Source of the DNA: Thermohalobaculum sp039822785
GTDB lineage: Bacteria > Pseudomonadota > Alphaproteobacteria > Rhodobacterales > Rhodobacteraceae
DNA length: 64,000 nt
Assembly: GCA_039822785.1 (NCBI GenBank)
Contig: JBCBMO010000007.1
Coordinates: forward strand, 62,001 to 126,000
Reading direction: 5' to 3'
Shown here: one piece after another, positions 1 to 8,794 of the stretch
Layout of the letters: every line of letters begins with the position of its first letter
Numbering within the stretch: the stretch's first letter is position 1
Position numbers and translations under genes: made by a program
Notes under the pieces: generated by a model
What the model was told of the DNA's origin: nothing
Database searches by the model: none
The model's input: the letters and a program-made list of their open reading frames with translations, nothing else

Positions 1-794
1 ATATCCCGGGCTGACAGGCTGTCGATCTGACCAGCGTTCATGTTCGACAGGCTCTGAGGGGCGTAATCCTTCACCGGCAGCTTCGCCGCCAGGTCGATCG
101 AGCCGATCCCGGGCACGGCCGCCTGGATCTCTCGCGCGACCTCCTCCGGCTGCGCCGTGAGCCGTTCGTAGGAGAAGGTCAGCGACGACAGATCCTCCAA
201 ACCGCGGAGTATCTCGTAGCGCGCACCGCAGATCGCCCCGAAGGTCCGCAGCCGGTCCTCCTCGGTCTCGATCGGGCCGTATTGCTCCGCCTGCCATCGC
301 TCGCGCAGATGCTTGATGCCATAGCGCTTCCGCCAGCTCGCGCAGATCGCGTAGGGGTCGCGCGTGAGCCGAAGGACCGTGGTTTGCATGTCGGAGAAGA
401 GGGCCAGCAACTGGCGCATGCGCACCATGTTCGCCGGGCCCTTTTCCATCACCACGCAGGGTCGGATGCCCTGCTGCCTGACGACGCCCAGCCAGATCCG
501 CCGCACGGCCGCCTGGTCGAACGGGAAATCCGGGTCCCAGAGCCGACCGGCATCGGCGAACCCGGGGACCATCCAATGCCCCTCCCCTTCGCGGTGCACC
601 AGCACCACCCTCGGCGAGGTCGACATGAGCTTGGCAAAGGCGGTGGAGCCGCTGTTGGGGAGCGTCGCCAGGAACAGCCAGGACGTGCCCCGTCGCTCCG
701 CCGCCGGTAGCACCTTGTCGCGCAAGGTCCGAAGCTTGCCCTGCGCGAAGGCTGTATGGCTCGAAACCGAGCGGAGATGATTGTCTTTCGGCAC
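1..794 (-). CDS. sulfotransferase family protein (partial, C-terminus off window)
   Basis: Transfers sulfate from PAPS to an unknown acceptor, by family resemblance. The reverse strand is open for about 264 codons and runs off the left edge. A 5'-phosphosulfate loop (LPNSGSTAFAKLM) lies near residue 45 and a 3'-phosphate-binding motif (TRDPYAICASWRK) near residue 144, in the usual order. There is no ATG at the front; a GTG at 794 is the best start, but the frame stays open further upstream, so the start is uncertain. It lies downstream of the ABC ATPase on the same strand with a 370-bp gap, so it is probably a separate transcript. The acceptor cannot be told from sequence. Confidence 0.75.
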   Translation of the reverse strand, partial: MPKDNHLRSVSSHTAFAQGKLRTLRDKVLPAAERRGTSWLFLATLPNSGSTAFAKLMSTSPRVVLVHREGEGHWMVPGFADAGRLWDPDFPFDQAAVRRIWLGVVRQQGIRPCVVMEKGPANMVRMRQLLALFSDMQTTVLRLTRDPYAICASWRKRYGIKHLRERWQAEQYGPIETEEDRLRTFGAICGARYEILRGLEDLSSLTFSYERLTAQPEEVAREIQAAVPGIGSIDLAAKLPVKDYAPQSLSNMNAGQIDSLSARD

Positions 795-1164
795 GCCGCG
801 TCTTGTCCCTCGGTGCTCGAACACCCTTCCCCAAGGGTGAGGTCAAAAGACTAGACCCGGCGACGCCGGTAATCCAGCGACAGATGTCGGGCCACCTGCG
901 TGCCTCAAGAACGGCTTGGCCGGGGCACAACGCCCTTCGCGCACGATCCACGATGACGCGCGCACAGATCAAGAGAGGCGTCGCCCAGGCTTCGACGCTG
1001 CCCGGCGGACCAACGATGCTGGCCGGGCTTCTCACCACACGTTTCCGTCGGCGAGGGCAGGGTCGGCGCGGAGCGGGGAGCTGAAGCGCCTCGCAATCCC
1101 CTCAAAGGGGACAAGTCCCTCGGCGATCGCGCCCTCTGGCAGACCCAGGCTCTGCTTCTCGTGC
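795..1164. other. 370-bp intergenic stretch with no convincing gene
   Basis: Open frames here have no recognisable domain or ribosome-binding site. Two short hairpins are visible: CACCCTT/AAGGGTG around a CCCC loop at 822-839, just before the sulfotransferase start, and CCCCT/AGGGG at 1098-1110, downstream of the ABC ATPase. Neither has a clear T-tract, so I do not call them terminators. Confidence 0.5.
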
Positions 1165-2025
1165 TCAGTCATGGGCGACGCCGAGGTAGGCATCGATGAC
1201 GGCCTGGTTGGACCGCACCTCGTCGGGTGTACCGTCGCCGATCTTGCGGCCGTAATCCAGCACCGCCACCCGGTCAGCGAGGTCCATGACCACGCCCATG
1301 TCGTGCTCGATCAGCGCGATGGTCGTGCCGAACTCGTCGTTAACGTCCAGGATGAAGCGGCACATATCCTCCTTCTCCTCGACATTCATGCCGGCCATGG
1401 GCTCGTCGAGGAGCAGGAGCTTCGGCTCGGCGGCGAGCGCCCGGCCAAGCTCCACGCGCTTCTGCAGGCCATAGGGCAGCCGGCCGACGGGGGTCTTGCG
1501 GATCGCCTGGATCTCCAGGAAGTCGATGATCTTCTCCACCGCCTCGCGGTGCTCTGTCTCCTCGCGCTCGGCCGGGCCGGACCAGATCGCCTGCCAGAAC
1601 ATGTTCCGGCGCATCTTGGTGAGGCGCCCGGTCATAATGTTGTCCAGCGTGCTCATGCCCTTGAACAGCGCGATGTTCTGGAAGGTCCGGGCGATCCCCT
1701 GCTTGGCGATCTGATGCGGCTTCATCGGCCCGCGCTTGGCGCCGTGGAACCAGATCTCACCCTCTTGCGGATGATAGAACCCATTGATGACGTTGAGCAT
1801 GGAGGATTTGCCGGCGCCGTTGGGCCCGATGATCGCGCGGATCTCCCCCTCGCGGATGTCGAAGGAGATATCCTTGATCGCCGTCACCCCGCCAAAGCGC
1901 AGGGTGATGTTGCGGATGTCCATGACCACGCCGCCGATCTTGCGCGTCTCAAGGCCATGGGCCTCCTCGGCGGCGGCATAGTCCGCATCCGTATCCGCCG
2001 CCGACGCAACCTCAGGCCTGTTCAT
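1165..2025 (-). CDS. ABC transporter ATP-binding protein, LivG type
   Basis: Cytoplasmic ATPase of a branched-chain-amino-acid-type (HAAT) importer, 286 aa. Walker A GPNGAGKSS is at about residues 67-75, the signature is a degenerate LPYGLQ near 183, Walker B LLLLDEP near 203, and the switch His is in EHD. The start at 2025 is chosen because AAAGGAG precedes it; an earlier in-frame ATG would overlap the preceding gene. It follows the small anchored protein by 22 bp and the acyl-CoA ligase upstream. LivG ATPases are often next to such ligases in alphaproteobacteria, but LivH, LivM, LivF and binding-protein genes are not seen here, so its partners must be elsewhere or lost. Confidence 0.9.
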   Translation of the reverse strand: MNRPEVASAADTDADYAAAEEAHGLETRKIGGVVMDIRNITLRFGGVTAIKDISFDIREGEIRAIIGPNGAGKSSMLNVINGFYHPQEGEIWFHGAKRGPMKPHQIAKQGIARTFQNIALFKGMSTLDNIMTGRLTKMRRNMFWQAIWSGPAEREETEHREAVEKIIDFLEIQAIRKTPVGRLPYGLQKRVELGRALAAEPKLLLLDEPMAGMNVEEKEDMCRFILDVNDEFGTTIALIEHDMGVVMDLADRVAVLDYGRKIGDGTPDEVRSNQAVIDAYLGVAHD

Positions 2026-2047
2026 CGCACGCTCCTTTCGCGCCGGC

Positions 2048-2629
2048 TCATACGCAGTCCTCGCCGAGGGTGGGTTCGGGGGTTTCCTCAACCTCGGAGG
2101 CGAGGGCCATGAAGCGGTCGATCTCGCCGAAGTGGATGAGCCCGGCGATCACATGGCGCCCCTCGGGGTTGGCCGCGCGGCTGGCGTAGGTGACCTCCAG
2201 CACGCCGGCCTGGTCCACGCAATCGGCGGTCTGATGGCTGTCGAGGCCGAAGCCGATGCGCTCGAAGGTGACGCGCCAGGCGCCCTCGAAATCGTCGGCC
2301 AGCGCCGCGGTGTATTGGTCGTGATCCAGGAACACGAGGCAGCCGCGCATCACCCCCGCGCCGGTCTCCCGCTCGGTCGGGTGCAGGAAGAGCGCGTCAT
2401 CCTCGGTCCAGGCGTTGAGCGCCTCGCCGAGGGGATTTTCGGCGACCACCTCGCGCAGGCCCGCAGTATCGGCCGCCTCGCCGCCGGCCAGGCGCATCGC
2501 ACAGCGGTCGAGGGCGTATTGCACGAAGCGGTCGGCGGAGACATGCGTGCCTCGCAGCGCCACGATCAGCGCCAAGAGGACCAGCAGCGCCAACCCGCCA
2601 CGCACCGCCATCTTGCGGCTAACGGTCAT
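2048..2629 (-). CDS. membrane-anchored hypothetical protein
   Basis: 193 aa, family not recognised. One hydrophobic segment at about residues 11-25 (GGLALLVLLALIVAL) after a basic N-terminus suggests a signal anchor with the rest in the periplasm. Four cysteines in the outer part could form disulfides. The ATG overlaps the TGA of the acyl-CoA ligase (ATGA), and the ABC ATPase follows by 22 bp, so the three genes look translationally coupled. A role connected to import or activation of a carboxylic acid is inference from position only. Confidence 0.7.
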   Translation of the reverse strand: MTVSRKMAVRGGLALLVLLALIVALRGTHVSADRFVQYALDRCAMRLAGGEAADTAGLREVVAENPLGEALNAWTEDDALFLHPTERETGAGVMRGCLVFLDHDQYTAALADDFEGAWRVTFERIGFGLDSHQTADCVDQAGVLEVTYASRAANPEGRHVIAGLIHFGEIDRFMALASEVEETPEPTLGEDCV

Positions 2630-4602
2630 TCCGCGGCGACCTTGTCGGAGGCGCTTGCGGCGAAGGTCTCAGCCTCCGCGATCTTCAGGGTCGCCGTGAT
2701 CTTGCCCTTGCGGCCGTCCTCATAGGTGACCTCGGTCTCGGTGTAGATCTCCGAGGCGCCGCCGTAGAGCGCGTCGATCAGGTCGCCGAACTTCTCGCCG
2801 ATGGTCTTGCGGCGAACCTTGCGGGTGCGCGTCAGCTCCCCGTCATCGGCGTCCAACTCTTTGTGCAGCACCAGGAAGCGTGTGATCTGGCAGTGGCTCA
2901 GCATCGCATCGCCCGCCAGGTCGCGGTTGGTGTCGCGCACGTGTTCCGCGATCATCTCATAGACGCGCGGGTGCTGCGCAAGCTCCTGGTACGAAGCATA
3001 GGCGATGTTGTTCCGTTCCGCCCAGTTGCCCACGGCGTTGAGGTCGATGTTGACGAAGGCCATGCAGCTCTCGCGCTCATGGCCGAAGACGACCGCCTCC
3101 AGGATGTTGGGGAAGAACTTGAGCTTGTTCTCGATGTACTTTGGCGCAAATAGCCCGCCGCCGGCGAGCTTGCCCACGTCCTTGGCGCGGTCGAGGATGC
3201 GGAGCTGCCCGGTCGCGGCATCCATGAAGCCAGCATCGCCGGTGGCCACCCACCCCTCGGGATCCTTGGTGTCCGCCGTCGCCTCGGGGTTCTTGAAGTA
3301 CTCCTGGAACACGCCGGGGGAGCGGTAGAAGACCTCGCCGTTGTCGCCGATGCGGATCTCAACGCCGGGTGTCGGCACGCCGACCGTCTCCAGCACCACG
3401 TTGTCGTCCGGGTGCTGGGTGATGAAGACCGAGGCTTCGGTCTGCCCGTAGAGCTGCTTCAGGTTCACCCCGATGGAGCGGTAGAAATTGAAGAGATCCG
3501 GCCCGATCGCCTCGCCCGCAGTATAGCCCACGCGCACCCGGGACATGCCGAGGATGTTCTTCAGCGGGCCATAGATCAGGACCTCGCCGAGCCAATCCTT
3601 GAAGCGATCCTTGCCGCTGCGCGCCTCGCCGCGCTTGTCCTTCTCGGCCATCGCCTTGGCATGGTCGATGAAGTGGCGGAACAGCCAGCGCTTCAGCGCG
3701 CCCGCGTCCTCCATCCGGATGGTCACGGTGGTCAGCAGGTTCTCGAAGACCCGCGGCGGGGCGAAGAAATAGCTCGGCCCCAGCTCGCGCAGATCGTGCA
3801 TCATGGTGTCCGCGCTCTCGGGACAGGCCACGCACATGCCGGTGGTATGGGCCTGCCCCATGGAGAAGATGAAATCGCCCACCCAGGCCATGGGCAGATA
3901 GGCGAGCATCGAGTCCGTCTCGACTAGCCCGTCGAAATCCGCCGCCGCGCGCGCGGTCTTGAGGATATTGTCGTGGGACAGCACCACCCCCTTCGGCCGC
4001 CCCGTGGTGCCGGAGGTATAGAGCATGACGGCGGTATCTTCGCCAGCCGCCTGCTCGATCAGGGTGTCGATGACCGGGCCGTGCTCGCCCTGCGCCGCGC
4101 GACCAGCGGCCTGCAGCTCGTCGAGCGGGTGCAGCGTGCCGTGGTCATAGTTCCTGAGGCCGCGGGGATCGAGATAGACGATGTGGCGCAGGCCCGGCAG
4201 CCGGTCGGCGACCGAGAGGACCTTATCGACCTGCTCCTGATCCTCGGCCACCACCACGGTCGCATCGGCGTGGTCGAGGACGTAGACCATCTCCTCGGCC
4301 ACCGCGTCCTGGTACATTGGCACCGGGACGGCACCGCACATCTGGGCGGCGACCATGGACCAGTAGAGATGCGGCCGGTTCGTCCCGATGATCGCCATCC
4401 GCTCGCCGGGTCCGAGCCCTAGCGTGCGCAGACCGAGGGCAATGGCGCGGGTCTCCTCGGCCACCTCCGCCCAGGACCAGGACTGCCAGATGCCGTATTC
4501 CTTCTCGCGGCTCGCGGGCAAGGAACCGCGCACCGCCGCGTTGTGGCGCATGAGCTTGGCAAAGGTGTCGGGCAAGCGCCCGGGATCGGCTGCGTCCAGC
4601 AC
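2626..4602 (-). CDS. AMP-dependent long-chain acyl-CoA ligase
   Basis: Activates a fatty or aromatic acid to its CoA thioester through an acyl-AMP intermediate. 658 aa, in the range of long-chain acyl-CoA synthetases. The AMP-binding P-loop MLYTSGTTGRPKG is at about 193-205, YGQTEAS near 385, and the hinge-region Asp in ATGDAGFMD near 456. The start is GTG at 4602, preceded by GGGAGGGAAG. It heads a three-gene unit with an anchored protein and a LivG ATPase. The substrate could be a long-chain acid or the acid carried by the linked transporter; sequence alone does not decide. Confidence 0.9.
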   Translation of the reverse strand: MLDAADPGRLPDTFAKLMRHNAAVRGSLPASREKEYGIWQSWSWAEVAEETRAIALGLRTLGLGPGERMAIIGTNRPHLYWSMVAAQMCGAVPVPMYQDAVAEEMVYVLDHADATVVVAEDQEQVDKVLSVADRLPGLRHIVYLDPRGLRNYDHGTLHPLDELQAAGRAAQGEHGPVIDTLIEQAAGEDTAVMLYTSGTTGRPKGVVLSHDNILKTARAAADFDGLVETDSMLAYLPMAWVGDFIFSMGQAHTTGMCVACPESADTMMHDLRELGPSYFFAPPRVFENLLTTVTIRMEDAGALKRWLFRHFIDHAKAMAEKDKRGEARSGKDRFKDWLGEVLIYGPLKNILGMSRVRVGYTAGEAIGPDLFNFYRSIGVNLKQLYGQTEASVFITQHPDDNVVLETVGVPTPGVEIRIGDNGEVFYRSPGVFQEYFKNPEATADTKDPEGWVATGDAGFMDAATGQLRILDRAKDVGKLAGGGLFAPKYIENKLKFFPNILEAVVFGHERESCMAFVNIDLNAVGNWAERNNIAYASYQELAQHPRVYEMIAEHVRDTNRDLAGDAMLSHCQITRFLVLHKELDADDGELTRTRKVRRKTIGEKFGDLIDALYGGASEIYTETEVTYEDGRKGKITATLKIAEAETFAASASDKVAAE

Positions 4603-4761
4603 GCTGTCTTCCCTCCCCGGCCTCCGTCGCGGCGGCGCCGTCTTCTCAGCCCGCGTTTACCGCGGTTGGTTCTGAGTAATGGATGGCGCGGGGGTCAGGT
4701 CAAGGCCGACCCTTGGGTGCGGGAAGTTTAATGAGGACCAAAGCCGGGCAAGCGCACGAAA

Positions 4762-4786
4762 AATGCGCCCGGAGACCGGGCGCATT
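4762..4786 (-). terminator. rho-independent terminator of the small heat-shock gene
   Basis: A perfect 11-bp stem AATGCGCCCGG / CCGGGCGCATT around a 3-nt loop. Read on the minus strand it ends in five T residues and lies about 35 bp beyond the heat-shock stop codon. Confidence 0.85.
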
Positions 4787-4821
4787 GGGGTACATCACGC
4801 TGTCTGCGACGGCCGGCGGGA

Positions 4822-5280
4822 TCAGGCCTCGACGGTCTGCCCCGCGGCCTCGCGGCTGGCGATCGCGATCGTCCGGGGCTTCAGCGCCTCGGGGATTTCG
4901 CGCACCAGGTCGATGTGCAACAGGCCGTTCACCAGTTCCGCACCAGCGACGCGTACATGGTCGGCCAGCTGGAAGCGGCGCTCGAACCCACGCTCCGCGA
5001 TGCCGCGGTGCAGGTAGACGCGCTTCTCCTGGCCTTCCTGCGGCGCCTTCCGGGCGGTGACGCTAAGGCCCTGGTCGCGCACTTCGATGTTGAGCTCGCC
5101 CTCGGCAAAGCCCGCCACGGCAATCGAGATGCGATAGGCGTCCTCGCCCGTCTTCTCGATGTTGTAGGGCGGGTAGCTCGGCGCGGCGCCGTCACCCGAC
5201 ATCACCTGGTCGAGCATCTGCGCCATGCGGTCGAAGCCGACGGTGGAGCGATAAAGGGGGGTAAGGTCGATGGTCCGCAT
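4822..5280 (-). CDS. ibpA: small heat-shock protein, Hsp20/IbpA family
   Basis: ATP-independent holdase chaperone of the cytoplasm, 152 aa. It has the typical N-terminus RTIDLTPLYRSTVGFDRM and an alpha-crystallin domain from about residue 38 (PPYNIEKTGEDAYRISIAVA) to 130, ending with NGLLHIDLVREIPEALKPR, of which IPEALKPR carries the family IxxxxKP-type element. The start at 5280 follows AGGAGG with ideal spacing; a longer frame upstream has no support. It is a single-gene unit with a heat-shock promoter about 95 bp upstream and a strong terminator downstream. Confidence 0.95.
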   Translation of the reverse strand: MRTIDLTPLYRSTVGFDRMAQMLDQVMSGDGAAPSYPPYNIEKTGEDAYRISIAVAGFAEGELNIEVRDQGLSVTARKAPQEGQEKRVYLHRGIAERGFERRFQLADHVRVAGAELVNGLLHIDLVREIPEALKPRTIAIASREAAGQTVEA

Positions 5281-5373
5281 AGGATCCTCCTGTGAAGCGA
5301 TGTGCGGTGCGGGAACCCCGTTCGGGCGTCCCCTGGTTCGGTCGTCAGACCCTCTCGGCGCCTGACACCGAAG

Positions 5374-5402
5374 ATATGAGCAGCGCAAAATCACCCTTCA
5401 AG
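5374..5402 (-). promoter_or_regulatory. sigma-32 (RpoH) type promoter of ibpA
   Basis: On the minus strand CTTGAA (5402-5397) is followed after 16 nt by CTCATAT (5380-5374). This matches the heat-shock pattern CTTGAA-N13-17-CYCATAT and lies upstream of a heat-shock gene. Confidence 0.7.
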
Positions 5403-5415
5403 ACCCCCGGGGTCT
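5401..5415. repeat. 15-nt palindrome abutting the ibpA promoter
   Basis: AGACCCC-C-GGGGTCT, a perfect 7-bp inverted repeat with one central base. It touches the upstream edge of the -35 hexamer, a plausible place for a regulator; no protein is known to bind it. Confidence 0.5.
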
Positions 5416-5519
5416 GATCGGGGCAACCGCATCGCAGCACCAAGGCTGGACCATCGGATCGACGTAAGGGCCCCTCCGCGTCGGGGAGGGGATGCCGCGC
5501 TACCAACGATCCTGCGCGA

Positions 5520-6263
5520 TCAGTTCAGCTCTTCGAGGAGATCGGCGAGGCGGCTGCCTGCACGCACGGCGAAGGCGATGGCGCGGCGCGTATCCCGATC
5601 CTGTCCCTTGGCGGAGATCACGGCGATCACGCGGGGCTCGCCCTCGATCTCGGCGAACACCGGGCTGCCGGAGGCGCCGAAGGTCACGTCGCAGCCCAGC
5701 ACCAGCACGCTGTCGCGCGCACCATTGATCTCGCAGCCCTCCTGGCGCGTCAGCGCATGCGCCCGGTCCTGACGATAGGAGATCAGCGTCATCTCCAGGT
5801 CGCGCCGCACATCGGCGCTGACGCGGAAGGCCGGGGCGACCTCGACCGGGATCGCCTCCTCCAGCCGGATGAGGGCCAGATCCGCCCCGATCTTCTCGAA
5901 GCTGAGATCGGAGCCATGGGTGTAGGACGGATGGATCGTGAGCGCCGCCGCCTTGCGGTGCGCGACCTTGGTGCCGCGGCGCCAACCGGCGACGAAATGC
6001 ACATTGCCAGGCTTATGCGGGCGACCCGTGCGGTCGGAGTACAGGCAGTGCGCCGCCGTCACCACCAAGTCGGGCGCGATAAGCGTGCCGGTGCACATGC
6101 TCCGCTCGCTCTGCGCCGCGATGTTCACCCGACCCACGCCCTTCCACGGCTTATGCTCCGCCGCCGTGAGCATCCGCCGGCGGTCGAGTTCCAGGGCCTC
6201 GGCGGGCAACGCCAAAGGCGCCACCAGGGCGAAAGCGATCAGCAGTGCAGCGAGTCTTGTCAT
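5520..6263 (-). CDS. secreted trypsin-like serine protease
   Basis: Exported S1-family peptidase, 247 aa, with a signal peptide (RLAALLIAFALVAPLALPAEA). The triad is intact: His in VVTAAHC, Asp in GADLALIRL, Ser in TFGASGSPVF. The protein ends shortly after the last beta-strands, so it has no PDZ domain and is not of the DegP type. The start at 6263 is chosen because the signal peptide begins there; the open frame upstream is arginine-rich and unlike an exported N-terminus. It stands alone between ibpA and ptsP. The substrate is unknown. Confidence 0.9.
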   Translation of the reverse strand: MTRLAALLIAFALVAPLALPAEALELDRRRMLTAAEHKPWKGVGRVNIAAQSERSMCTGTLIAPDLVVTAAHCLYSDRTGRPHKPGNVHFVAGWRRGTKVAHRKAAALTIHPSYTHGSDLSFEKIGADLALIRLEEAIPVEVAPAFRVSADVRRDLEMTLISYRQDRAHALTRQEGCEINGARDSVLVLGCDVTFGASGSPVFAEIEGEPRVIAVISAKGQDRDTRRAIAFAVRAGSRLADLLEELN

Positions 6264-6402
6264 CGCGGCGCAGCGTAGGTCGGATGGGGGGTAAAGGCGA
6301 GGCCGCAAGAGCGAGCCGCCCGCCCGACGGCGATCACTTTCAGAACAAGCGCAACGGGCCCTCGCCCTGCGGTTCCCCTCGGTCGGTCCGTCACCGCCGT
6401 CC

Positions 6403-8670
6403 TCAGATCGGCAGGCGGCGGGTGTCGCGGAAGGCACGCAGCGCCGGGCGGGCCGACGGCAGGCCCTTGGTCGCGGCGGCGTCGATGATCATGCGCACCT
6501 CGCCCAGGTCCACCGCGCGCAGGGCCCGCTTGACCGGGCCGATGGAGGCGGGGCGCATGGAGAGCTCGCGAAAGCCGATGGCCGCCAGCGCCACCGCCTC
6601 CATCGGCCGCCCGGCGGCTTCGCCGCAATAGGAGACCGGCGTGCCCAGGCTCTCGCAGCGCCCTGCGATCTGACCCAGCATCTCGAGCGCGGTGTGGTTG
6701 AGCAGATCGTAGCGCCGGCGCACCCGCTCGTTCTCCCGGTCCGCCGCAAAGAAGAACTGCAGCAGGTCGTTGCCACCGACCGAGACGAAATCGGCGGTCT
6801 CGAACAGGCTGTCGGGCGCGAAAATCAGGCTCGGCGTCTCGAGCATCAGGCCAAGGCGCAGGCGCTCGGGGACGGGACGGCCCTTCGCCGCCTCGCGCGC
6901 CACCTCCGCCTGGACCATGGCCCGGGCCTCGTGGAACTCCCAGGGCTCGGTCACCATGGGGAACATGACGCTGAGCGGTCGGCCGCGGGCGGCGCGCACC
7001 AGCGCCTGGACCTGCATGCGGAACAACAGGGGGCGGTCGAGGGCGACCCGGATGGCGCGCCAGCCGAGGGCAGGGTTCGGCTCCACCTCGCGCTTCATGT
7101 AGGGCAGGATCTTGTCCGAGCCGATGTCGAGCGTGCGGAAGATCACCTCCCGCCCCTGCGCCGCGGTCATCACCCGGTCGTAGAGCGCGGTCTGGATCTC
7201 GCGCCCCGGCAGACGCCCGCGGATCATAAACTGAAGCTCGGTACGGAAGAGCCCCACCCCCTCGGCCCCCGATTGGACCAGTGAGGGGAGGTCGGCGAGG
7301 ATCCCGGCGTTCATCCGCAGCGTGATCGTCTCCCCGTCCTGCGTGAGCGCGGGCTTCTGGGCGAGCGTGCGGTAGAGTTGGCGGTTCTGGCGCGCAAGGT
7401 CGATTTTCTCGACAAAGGCGGACTGGACGCTGGGCTCCGGGCGCAGATGGACCCGGCCCTGGTCGCCGTCGACGACGATACGGTCCGCCGGATTGGCATC
7501 GCGGGTAATCCGCTCGGCCTGCACGATCATCGGGATGTCGACGGCGCGGGCGACGATGGCGGCATGGGAGGAGACGGCCCCCTCCTCCAGCACCACGGCC
7601 CGGATACGCCCGGCATGGTCGAGCAGCTCGGCCGGGCCGATGTTGCGGGCGACCAGGATCGCGCCCTCGGGCAATTCCTCCGACCCCTCTCCGCCCACGA
7701 GGTGGCGCAGCAGGCGATTGGCGAGATCGTCGAGGTCGTGCAGGCGTTCGCGCAGATAGGGATCGGTCGCGCGCTCCATGCGGGCGCGAACCATGGATTG
7801 GACCTTCTCGACCGCGACCTCGGCGGCGAGGCCGCCCTCGATGGCCTCGTCCAGGCGGCGCATCCAGCCCTTGTCGCGGGCGAACATGCGGTAGGCCTCG
7901 AAGATATCGCGGTGCTCGCCGGGGCCGCCCAGCCGGTCGGTGGCGATCATGCGATCGATGTCCTCGCGCATGGAGGCCACGGCCTCCGCCAGGCGCTGAC
8001 GCTCGGTCTCGATGTCGTCGGCGATGGGGTCGAAGACGACGAGGCGGGGTTCGTGCAGATGCACGACACCCTCGGCGATACCCTCGCAGGCGGCGGAGCC
8101 CTCGATCATGACCGGCCCCTTGCGCCGGCCGGGGCCTGCCTGGATGCCGTCGGAGCCGAGGAAGGCGCCGGCCTCCGCCATCTCGGCGATGACCATGGCG
8201 ACGACCTCGAGCGCCTCGACCTCGTCGTCGGTATAGCGCCGGGCGACGCGGTTCTGGACGACGAGAACGCCCATGACCTCGCCAAGGCGTTGGACGGGCA
8301 CCCCCACGAAGGAGCTATAGGCCTCCTCGCCGGTCTCCGGGATGTAGCGGAAGCCGGGCGCGTTCTGGGCGTCGTCGGTGGCATAGGGTTGCGCGCGCTC
8401 GGCGATCCGGCCCACCAGGCCCTGGCCGATGCGCAGGCGGGCCGAGTGCACGGCCTCGGATTTAAGCCCCTCGGTCGCGCAGAGCTCAAGCGTCCGCTCG
8501 TCGCGCTTGAGGTAGATCGAGCAGACCTCGGCGACCATGTTGGAGGCCACCAGGCCCACCACCTTGTCCAGGCGCTGCTGGCCATCGCCGGCGCGGGCCA
8601 TCACGGCGCGAAGCGAGCGCAACAGGGCGCGGGAGCCGCCCTTCTCGTCGCCAATATGCCGCTCGTTCAT
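6403..8670 (-). CDS. ptsP: phosphoenolpyruvate-protein phosphotransferase PtsP (EI-Ntr)
   Basis: First enzyme of the nitrogen-related phosphotransferase chain; it takes phosphate from PEP and passes it to NPr. 755 aa, near the usual length. A GAF sensory domain occupies about residues 20-165, followed by the N-terminal phosphotransfer region, the swivelling domain with the active His in GAVSSHAAIVARA, and the PEP-binding barrel with VSVGGNDLLQFFFAADRE and the catalytic Cys in SYCGEAAG. The start at 8670 gives the normal N-terminus, though no strong ribosome-binding site is seen and ATGs at 8727 and 8751 are possible. It lies downstream of aspartokinase on the same strand, a common alphaproteobacterial order. 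Confidence 0.95.
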   Translation of the reverse strand: MNERHIGDEKGGSRALLRSLRAVMARAGDGQQRLDKVVGLVASNMVAEVCSIYLKRDERTLELCATEGLKSEAVHSARLRIGQGLVGRIAERAQPYATDDAQNAPGFRYIPETGEEAYSSFVGVPVQRLGEVMGVLVVQNRVARRYTDDEVEALEVVAMVIAEMAEAGAFLGSDGIQAGPGRRKGPVMIEGSAACEGIAEGVVHLHEPRLVVFDPIADDIETERQRLAEAVASMREDIDRMIATDRLGGPGEHRDIFEAYRMFARDKGWMRRLDEAIEGGLAAEVAVEKVQSMVRARMERATDPYLRERLHDLDDLANRLLRHLVGGEGSEELPEGAILVARNIGPAELLDHAGRIRAVVLEEGAVSSHAAIVARAVDIPMIVQAERITRDANPADRIVVDGDQGRVHLRPEPSVQSAFVEKIDLARQNRQLYRTLAQKPALTQDGETITLRMNAGILADLPSLVQSGAEGVGLFRTELQFMIRGRLPGREIQTALYDRVMTAAQGREVIFRTLDIGSDKILPYMKREVEPNPALGWRAIRVALDRPLLFRMQVQALVRAARGRPLSVMFPMVTEPWEFHEARAMVQAEVAREAAKGRPVPERLRLGLMLETPSLIFAPDSLFETADFVSVGGNDLLQFFFAADRENERVRRRYDLLNHTALEMLGQIAGRCESLGTPVSYCGEAAGRPMEAVALAAIGFRELSMRPASIGPVKRALRAVDLGEVRMIIDAAATKGLPSARPALRAFRDTRRLPI

Positions 8671-8794
8671 CGCGCTAAGGCCGCCGCGGCGGCCCCCTCC
8701 GGCCTGCCTGAAGTCACGGCCCTCCATGCGACGCGGCCGCCGCCGGCGCAACCCCCTGGGTTGGGACTGGCGGGACCGCAGACACCGCGAGACC

